A DNA stretch of 7,199 nucleotides from Myxococcota bacterium. GTDB lineage: Bacteria; Myxococcota_A; UBA9160; PR03. A model generated the notes under the pieces. It was given only the letters and a program-made list of their open reading frames with translations. It was not told the origin of the DNA and did not search any database. Numbering within the stretch: position 1 is the stretch's first letter; every line of letters starts with the position of its first letter. The translations under genes and the position numbers were made by a program. Location: positions 1 to 7,199 of the forward strand of contig JASJBO010000368.1 of the NCBI GenBank assembly GCA_030066475.1, in the 5' to 3' direction. This document shows, one piece after another, positions 1-4,574 of this stretch.

Positions 1-180
1 GTGCTGGCCAGCGAGACGCGCTTCCTGATCTTCTTCCACGTATCCATGCGCCGCGAGGAGCGCCGGGCCGAGGTGGACTACGCGTGCATGGGTCGCGTCG
101 AGAACGGCCTCATCGCCGAGATGTGGACGTTTCCGTTCGACGTGGATGCCGTCGCCGGCTTCTGGGAGGGTGTGGTCTAG
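1..180 (+). CDS. NTF2/SnoaL-like protein, C-terminal fragment
   Basis: This is the last 59 codons of a gene that enters from the left in frame 1 and stops at TAG 178-180. The fragment has the closing beta strands of an NTF2/SnoaL-like cone fold: a hydrophobic strand (FLIFFHVS), a charged turn (RREERRAEVDYA), a strand ending in G-R-V-E-N-G-L-I-A-E-M-W-T-F-P, then a short helix with FW. The 'V.(N/D)G.I.E.W.FP.D...A..FW' pattern is typical of SnoaL-like proteins, in which an open barrel holds a small hydrophobic ligand. The family includes polyketide cyclases, isomerases and many uncharacterised proteins, so no substrate can be given. The GTG at position 1 is in frame but is probably an internal valine, because the family is usually 120-150 residues long. 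The gene converges on the ABC1 kinase gene, and the two stop codons overlap. Confidence 0.75.
   Translation: MLASETRFLIFFHVSMRREERRAEVDYACMGRVENGLIAEMWTFPFDVDAVAGFWEGVV
177..180. other. Convergent stop-codon overlap (CTAG)
   Basis: The palindrome CTAG contains the plus-strand TAG (178-180) of the NTF2-like gene and, on the minus strand, the TAG (177-179) of the ABC1 kinase gene. The two convergent genes therefore share their ends, leaving no room for an intergenic terminator. Any transcription stop must lie inside the opposing gene or depend on Rho. Confidence 0.9.
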
Positions 181-1448
181 CCCGGGGCCGCGCCCATCGC
201 CTGCAGCACGTTGGCGCGGTGGCCGAGCGTGTGGGCGATGCCGGACAGCAGCGAGAAGACCCGCCCCACCAGGACGAAGTCGCTGGGCACCGCGACCACC
301 GGGTTCTCGCGGATCGCCTCGAACAGCTCGTCGGTCATGTCCTCGGTGAACTCGCCCTCGAAGCGGCCCGACTCGCTGCGCTTGAGCATGCGGCGGGCGA
401 TCGCCACGAAGGTGTCGGTGTCGCCGGTCTTCGTCTGGAAGCCCAGCTCCTGAAAAGCGCGGATCATCGCCGACTCGTTCATCGTCATCAGCGAGAACAT
501 CAGCTCGAACAGCCCCAGCCCGAAGCCCTCGGGCAGCTCCTTGGCGAGCCCGAAGTCGAGCACCACGATGCGCCCCTGCGGCGTGACGAACAGGTTGCCC
601 GGATGCGGGTCGGCCTGGAAGAAGCCGGCGGCGAGGATCATGCGCACGTAGATGTGCATCAGGTCCTGCATGACGTCGGCCGGGTCGAGCCCCTCGGCCT
701 CGATCTTCTCGCGCTCGGTGATCTTGATCCCGCCCACCCGCTCCATCACGAGCACGCGCGCGGTCGAGAGCTCGTGGTGGATGCCGGGCACCACCACGTG
801 GTCGTCCTCGGCGAACAGCTCGCGGATGCGGTCGGCGTTCTCGCCCTCGCGGCGGAAGTCGAGCTCGAGCGCCAGGTGACGGGTCAGCTCCTCGAGGAGC
901 GGCAGCAGCTCGATCGGCTGGGGATCGAAGAACTCGTAGATCCGACACGCGCGCCGCATGTTGGCGAGGTCGGTGCGGACGATCTCCTCGATGTCCGGGT
1001 ACTGCACCTTGACGGCCACGTCGCGGCCGTCGCGCAGGCGCGCGAGGTGCACCTGGGCCAGCGAGGCGGACGCCACCGGCTGCTCGGCGAACTCCGCGAA
1101 CACCTCTCCGAGCGAGGCGCCCAGCTCGCGCTCGACGGCCTCGCGCACCACCGAGAACGGCTTCGGCGGCACCGCGTCGTGGCACTGCTTGAGCGGGTCG
1201 ACGAAGGCCGGCGGGAACAGGTCGGCGCGCGTGGCGACGACCTGGCACATCTTGATGATGACGCCGCGCAGGTCGAGGGCGCAGGCCAGCACCAGGCGGG
1301 CGGCGCGCGCGTGCGTGGGGTCGAGGCTGGCCGGCTCGGGCCGTCGCAGCAGCCGTCGCGTCCAGTGGGGGACCTTGTAGAGCAGCCACAACGCCGCGGC
1401 GGTGCGGGCCACCACCCCGGTGCGGCGCAGCCGCGTGAGCGCGTTCAT
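177..1448 (-). CDS. ABC1/UbiB/ADCK-family atypical kinase
   Basis: A 423-residue protein starting at the ATG complementary to 1446-1448. It belongs to the UbiB/Coq8/ADCK family of atypical protein-kinase-like ATPases, several of which support quinone or other lipid metabolism at membranes. Visible in order: an N-terminal helix region; K66-M-C-Q69 where the family signature is KxGQ; an A-rich loop VASASLAQVH (125-134) replacing the normal kinase P-loop; the VAVK lysine K147; ELD (195-197), the ExD-type motif; QADPHPGN (278-285), the catalytic loop; and LDFG (297-300), the metal-binding DFG. No C-terminal transmembrane pair like that of E. coli UbiB is evident. Glycine replaced by cysteine in KxGQ is unusual. 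The start overlaps the upstream di-iron gene by ATGA and has no clear Shine-Dalgarno sequence, so translation is probably coupled. Family membership is secure. I give no symbol because a true UbiB role in ubiquinone synthesis is not shown. Confidence 0.93.
   Translation of the reverse strand: MNALTRLRRTGVVARTAAALWLLYKVPHWTRRLLRRPEPASLDPTHARAARLVLACALDLRGVIIKMCQVVATRADLFPPAFVDPLKQCHDAVPPKPFSVVREAVERELGASLGEVFAEFAEQPVASASLAQVHLARLRDGRDVAVKVQYPDIEEIVRTDLANMRRACRIYEFFDPQPIELLPLLEELTRHLALELDFRREGENADRIRELFAEDDHVVVPGIHHELSTARVLVMERVGGIKITEREKIEAEGLDPADVMQDLMHIYVRMILAAGFFQADPHPGNLFVTPQGRIVVLDFGLAKELPEGFGLGLFELMFSLMTMNESAMIRAFQELGFQTKTGDTDTFVAIARRMLKRSESGRFEGEFTEDMTDELFEAIRENPVVAVPSDFVLVGRVFSLLSGIAHTLGHRANVLQAMGAAPG
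1445..1448 (-). promoter_or_regulatory. ATGA stop/start overlap, translational coupling
   Basis: Read on the minus strand, ATGA holds the TGA stop of the di-iron gene (1445-1447) and the ATG start of the ABC1 kinase (1446-1448). The sequence just upstream of the ATG shows no good Shine-Dalgarno match. Re-initiation by ribosomes finishing the first gene is the likely mechanism, which would tie the output of the two proteins together. Confidence 0.85.
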
Positions 1449-2524
1449 GCGCTGGCGGGCTCGAAGCCGGTGCGCGCGGGCGGCGTCCAGGCCGACTCGA
1501 GCGCGTCGAACGCCTCGAGCAGGCCTTTCGGGTCGCGCGCCACCTGCATCGCCTCGCGCAGGCTCTCGCGGATGTCCTCGCGCTGCTCGCGGGGGCGGTT
1601 GTGCGTGAGGGTGCGCAGGGTGCGGTGGAGCAGCCCGTCCACCACTTCGCGGCCCGGCAGGGTCTTGCCGTCGACGGTGCGCAGCGTGCGCGCGCGCAGC
1701 TCCGAGAGAGCGGTGCGCAGGTACTCGACGTGGGGGCTCTCGTCGGCCTGGATGTAGCCCACCATGGCGCCTGCGGCCTCCGGAGCGGCCGACACCTCGG
1801 GATCGCTCAGCACCGCCTTGCCCCACTCGAAGGTGCCCTCGGCGAACACCTCGACGGCCAGCACCTGGACCATGATCGCGAGCATGCGCTCGAGCTTCGG
1901 CTCGAGCTGCGGGAAGGCGGGCTCCGCGCGCTCGCCGCGGCCGCGGCGGCTCATCATGCGCATCAGCACGTCGCCCGGCACCTTCGGGCTCTCGAGCGCG
2001 AGGTCGCGCGCCGCCTCCCACATCTGCTTGTGGCCCCCCTCGTCGCGGTAGCCCGACTCGTCGCGGGCGTGGGCCTCGAACAGCCCCCCGCGCAGGTGGG
2101 CGAGGGCGGTCCCCTCGATCGGCTCCACCACGAGCGCCTCGAGATCCGGCACGCGGACGTCGCGGATGATCGCCCCGAAGCCCTCGACGATCGAGATCAC
2201 GGTGAGCGTGCGCACGATCGGGTCGCGCACGCCCTGGCGCAGCAGCAGCTTCGCCTGCTCGACGTTGGGATACTGCGGGGGCATCAGGGCGCGCCGGACC
2301 TCGATCAGCGCGGCGCCCTCGCGCTCCAGGCGGGCCTGCCAGGCCCGGATCGCGGGCCCGCGGTGGATCGTCCGGGGGGAGCGGTAGTGGCCCTCCGGGG
2401 TGAAGCCGCCGTGGCAGCGGACGCCGCCCGCCAGCAGCGGCTCGGCGTAGTCGCCGCTGGCCAGCAGCTCCTCCGCGCTGAAGACGAGCTGATCCGCCGG
2501 GCTCTGCGAGGTGGCCTGGGACAC
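1445..2524 (-). CDS. Ferritin-like di-iron protein, two DExxH motifs
   Basis: A 359-residue, mostly helical, soluble-looking protein with no signal peptide or membrane segment. I do not recognise a named orthologue. It shows two DExxH motifs 100 residues apart: D161-E-G-G-H165 and D261-E-S-P-H265. Acidic residues on preceding helices could complete a four-helix di-iron site: E114 (SIVEGFGAI), or E129/E134 in the next segment, for the first half, and E225 (AVEVFAEG) or E229 for the second. The spacing from E225 to D261 fits the E-X(28-37)-DExxH pattern of ferritin-like di-iron oxygenases and desaturases (AurF, acyl-ACP desaturases, bacterial multicomponent monooxygenases). An oxygen-dependent hydroxylase, N-oxygenase or desaturase role is inferred; the substrate is unknown. 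The start is GTG (complement of 2522-2524) with AGGAGG nine bases upstream. It is the first gene of the minus-strand pair with the ABC1 kinase, and it is divergent from the ether-lipid genes. The gene is certain; the di-iron assignment is likely. Confidence 0.85.
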   Translation of the reverse strand: MSQATSQSPADQLVFSAEELLASGDYAEPLLAGGVRCHGGFTPEGHYRSPRTIHRGPAIRAWQARLEREGAALIEVRRALMPPQYPNVEQAKLLLRQGVRDPIVRTLTVISIVEGFGAIIRDVRVPDLEALVVEPIEGTALAHLRGGLFEAHARDESGYRDEGGHKQMWEAARDLALESPKVPGDVLMRMMSRRGRGERAEPAFPQLEPKLERMLAIMVQVLAVEVFAEGTFEWGKAVLSDPEVSAAPEAAGAMVGYIQADESPHVEYLRTALSELRARTLRTVDGKTLPGREVVDGLLHRTLRTLTHNRPREQREDIRESLREAMQVARDPKGLLEAFDALESAWTPPARTGFEPASA

Positions 2525-2533
2525 GGAATCGAA

Positions 2534-2539
2534 CCTCCT
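2534..2539 (-). promoter_or_regulatory. Shine-Dalgarno of the di-iron gene
   Basis: On the minus strand this reads AGGAGG, a perfect anti-16S match, nine bases before the GTG start at 2524. It decides the start of this gene and indicates strong initiation of the minus-strand operon. The downstream kinase gene lacks such a site. Confidence 0.9.
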
Positions 2540-2587
2540 GCCCGTCCGGTCGCGCGGGGGCTCGCCGGAAGGGTCCTGGGCGCGGGC

Positions 2588-2600
2588 GGGCGACTGCCCG
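2588..2600. repeat. 13-base repeat with internal dyad, copy 1
   Basis: GGGCGACTGCCCG occurs here and again, identically, at 2781-2793. Its arms, GGGC and GCCC, flank GACT. This copy lies in the untranslated leader region of the minus-strand operon, about 64 bases upstream of its GTG. It could be half of a paired operator or simply a chance match in GC-rich DNA. Confidence 0.35.
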
Positions 2601-2715
2601 GAAGCCTAGCGCGGGGGGCCACGCCGGGGCCCGAGGGCTCGAATCGGCAGGGACCCCGGCGCCAAAACCCGGTACGCTCCGCGCGTCGCCCGCGCCCGCC
2701 CGGCGCCGGCGGCGC

Positions 2716-2721
2716 GGGGGG
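2716..2721 (+). promoter_or_regulatory. Shine-Dalgarno-like G run before the AGPS gene
   Basis: GGGGGG followed by ATGGA stands five bases before the ATG at 2727-2729. It is a usable but non-canonical purine-rich ribosome-binding site and supports this ATG. The ATG at 2722 is in another frame and leads only to a shadow reading. Confidence 0.5.
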
Positions 2722-2726
2722 ATGGA

Positions 2727-4574
2727 ATGGGATCCGAGCGACCCGATCTGCGGACGCCGAGCGGCGGCCAGCTCGCGCAGGGGCGACTGCCCGACCGGAT
2801 CGTGCCCGGCGACCCGCCGAGCGACGGCGACGACGCGATCAGCCGCGACGTCTGGGGCTTCCGCGACACGGCCTTCACGGTCAGCGCCGACGGCGTGGTT
2901 CGGCTCAGCGGCTCGCGCTACGAGCTCTCGGGCCAGGAGCTGCCCGACGTGCTGCCCTGGATGTGCGAGCAGATCGGCGCGCTGCTGAGCGCCGACGATC
3001 GGCATCCGTCGCAGTATCCGCCGCAGGTCCCCGAGCCGCGGCCGTGTCCCGCGTTCCTCGAGGAGGTGCGCAAGTTCCTGCCCGAGGACGCCATCGAGAC
3101 CGACGCGCTCGAGCGACTGCGCCACGGGCACGGGCACACGCAAGAGGAGATGTGGGCGATCAAGTACGAGCGTCTCGAGCGCGTTCCCGACCTGATCGTC
3201 CTGCCGCAGCGCGAGGAGGACGTCGACGCGCTGGTCGAGGCCGCCGAGCGCCACGGCGTCTGCCTGATTCCGTACGGCGGCGGCACCAACGTGACCGACG
3301 CGCTGCGCTGCCCGCCCGACGAGGAGCGCCCGATCGTGTCGGTCGACCTGGCGCGGCTGAACCGCATCCTGTGGATCGACCCCACCAACCTGATGGCGCG
3401 GGTGCAGGCCGGCGCCGTCGGCCGGCACCTGGTGGAGCAGCTCGCCGAGTACGGCTTCACGATGGGCCACGAGCCCGACAGCATCGAGTTCTCGACGCTT
3501 GGCGGCTGGATCGCCACGCACGCCAGCGGCATGAAGAAGAACCGCTACGGCAACATCGAGGACCTGGTGCTCGACGTGCGGGTCTCCACGCCGCGCGGCG
3601 TGCTGTCGCGGGAGGCGGTGGGGCCGCGCGAGTCGGTGGGCGCCGACGCGCGGCGCTGGATCTTCGGCTCCGAGGGGCGGCTCGGCATCGTGACCAGCGC
3701 CGTGGTGAAGCTGTTCCCGCTGCCCGAGGTGCAGCGCTACGACGCGATCCTGTTCCCGAGCTTCGAGCAGGGCGTGGCGTTCCTGTACGACCTGATGCGC
3801 GAGGCCGCGCCGCCGGCGAGCGTGCGCCTGGTCGACAACCTCCAGTTCCAGCTGAGCCAGACGCTCAAGCCGCGCGCGACGGGCGCCAAGGCGCTGGTGC
3901 GGCGGCTCGAGAAGCTCTACGTGACCCGCCTGCGCGGCTTCGACCCGGACCGGATGGTGGCCTGCACGCTCGTCTACGAGGGCAGCCGCAGCGAGGTGGA
4001 GGCCCAGGAGGCCGCCGCCAAGCAGCTGTTCGGGCGGCACGGCGGGATGCAGGCCGGCGCCGAGAACGGCAAGCGCGGCTACCAGCTCACCTTCGGCATC
4101 GCCTACATCCGCGACTTCATCATGAAGCACCACCTGATCGCGGAGTCGTTCGAGACCTCGGTGCCGTGGAGCCAGGCGCTGGCGCTCTGCGAGAACGTGA
4201 AACGGCGGGTGCGCGAGGAGCACGCGAAGCGCGGGCTGCCCGGCAAGCCCTTCATCACCTGCCGCGTGACGCAGCTCTACCAGACGGGTGTGTGCATCTA
4301 CTTCTACTTCGCGATCTACAGCAAGGGCGTGGCGAACGCGAGCGAGACCTACGCCGAGCTCGAGCGCTGCGCGCGCGACGAGATCCTGCGCAGCGGCGGC
4401 TCGCTCTCGCACCACCACGGCGTCGGCAAGCTGCGCGGCCGCTTCCTGTCGCGCATCTGGTCACCCGCGGCGCTCGACTGGATCGAGCAGGTCAAGCGCG
4501 CCGTCGACCCAGGCGACGTGTTCGGCTGCGCCAACCAGCGGCCCGGCTCCGAGCCCGAGACCGCCGGCCGTTGA
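2727..4574 (+). CDS. agpS: Alkyldihydroxyacetonephosphate synthase (AGPS)-like FAD enzyme
   Basis: A 615-residue flavoprotein of the VAO/PCMH family, matching eukaryotic peroxisomal AGPS nearly end to end. That enzyme exchanges the acyl chain of 1-acyl-DHAP for a fatty alcohol, forming the ether bond of 1-alkyl-DHAP. Visible features: an AGPS-type N-terminal block (WGF.D..F through LSG..LP, residues 43-73); the FAD loop PYGGGTNV (182-189); GHEPDSIEFSTLGGW (247-261); SGMKKNRYGNIEDL (267-280); GSEGRLGIVT (314-323); R462 in the IAYIRD segment; CIYFYFA (523-529) with the candidate catalytic tyrosine; and the three-histidine active-site loop SHHHGVGK (561-568). These are the positions that in mammalian AGPS hold the Arg, Tyr and His residues needed for catalysis. 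The first 40 residues are hydrophilic, Pro/Gly/Asp-rich and without a counterpart, so a later start is possible. The gene is first in an operon with the FAR-acyltransferase fusion, which would supply both of its substrates. The symbol follows the myxobacterial AgpS naming. Confidence 0.94.
   Translation: MGSERPDLRTPSGGQLAQGRLPDRIVPGDPPSDGDDAISRDVWGFRDTAFTVSADGVVRLSGSRYELSGQELPDVLPWMCEQIGALLSADDRHPSQYPPQVPEPRPCPAFLEEVRKFLPEDAIETDALERLRHGHGHTQEEMWAIKYERLERVPDLIVLPQREEDVDALVEAAERHGVCLIPYGGGTNVTDALRCPPDEERPIVSVDLARLNRILWIDPTNLMARVQAGAVGRHLVEQLAEYGFTMGHEPDSIEFSTLGGWIATHASGMKKNRYGNIEDLVLDVRVSTPRGVLSREAVGPRESVGADARRWIFGSEGRLGIVTSAVVKLFPLPEVQRYDAILFPSFEQGVAFLYDLMREAAPPASVRLVDNLQFQLSQTLKPRATGAKALVRRLEKLYVTRLRGFDPDRMVACTLVYEGSRSEVEAQEAAAKQLFGRHGGMQAGAENGKRGYQLTFGIAYIRDFIMKHHLIAESFETSVPWSQALALCENVKRRVREEHAKRGLPGKPFITCRVTQLYQTGVCIYFYFAIYSKGVANASETYAELERCARDEILRSGGSLSHHHGVGKLRGRFLSRIWSPAALDWIEQVKRAVDPGDVFGCANQRPGSEPETAGR
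2781..2793. repeat. 13-base repeat with internal dyad, copy 2
   Basis: This copy is identical to 2588-2600 and lies inside codons 19-23 of the AGPS gene, in the poorly conserved N-terminal extension. The start-to-start distance between the copies is 193 bases, so the pair brackets most of the divergent promoter region. Confidence 0.35.
4571..4574 (+). promoter_or_regulatory. TTGA stop/start overlap, translational coupling
   Basis: TTGA holds the TTG start of the FAR-acyltransferase fusion (4571-4573) and the TGA stop of the AGPS gene (4572-4574). No strong Shine-Dalgarno sequence precedes it. The reading frame is open from here to the window end, and the Rossmann strand begins 14 codons later. 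The only other early candidate, GTG 4613, falls at the first residues of that strand. Coupled translation from TTG is the best reading. Confidence 0.75.

Larger units (their letters stand above)
2525..2726. promoter_or_regulatory. Divergent intergenic region between the two operons
   Basis: About 200 bases separate the GTG of the minus-strand operon from the ATG of the plus-strand operon, so promoters for both should lie here. No convincing sigma-70 -35/-10 pair is visible in this GC-rich stretch. TACGCT (2673-2678), after a short A run, is a weak candidate -10 for the plus strand. There is a small dyad, CGGGC-GACT-GCCCG (2587-2600), and a 10-base palindrome, CCGGCGCCGG (2700-2709), just ahead of the plus-strand ribosome-binding site. 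No small ORF or RNA gene is supported here. Confidence 0.6.

Noticed and set aside
84..1757. 557-codon open frame on the plus strand
   Set aside because: It is antisense to the ABC1 kinase and the end of the di-iron gene. Its translation is low-complexity (rich in R, H, E, L, V), matches no fold I recognise, and arises from GC-biased third positions on the opposite strand.
2673..2678. TACGCT as the -10 box of the AGPS operon
   Set aside because: It matches the first two and last base of TATAAT, but no acceptable -35 element lies 16-18 bases upstream. It is mentioned only as a weak candidate within the intergenic region.
2700..2709. Palindrome CCGGCGCCGG as an operator or terminator
   Set aside because: Short all-GC palindromes are frequent in DNA of this composition, and there is no T run or second copy to support a function.
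2606..2878. Short minus-strand ORF covering the divergent intergenic region
   Set aside because: The R/P/S/G-rich translation shows no recognisable motif, overlaps the AGPS start region in antisense, and would remove the promoter space of both operons.
2722..2988. 88-codon plus-strand ORF starting at ATG 2722
   Set aside because: It is in a different frame from AGPS. The AGPS frame from ATG 2727 carries the family's conserved N-terminal block across the same bases, so this is a shadow.
1449..4418. Upstream extension of the ABC1 kinase frame, giving a 1413-codon minus-strand ORF
   Set aside because: Only the last 423 codons (177-1448) carry kinase motifs. The rest runs out of frame through the di-iron gene and antisense to the AGPS gene, with composition-biased translation.
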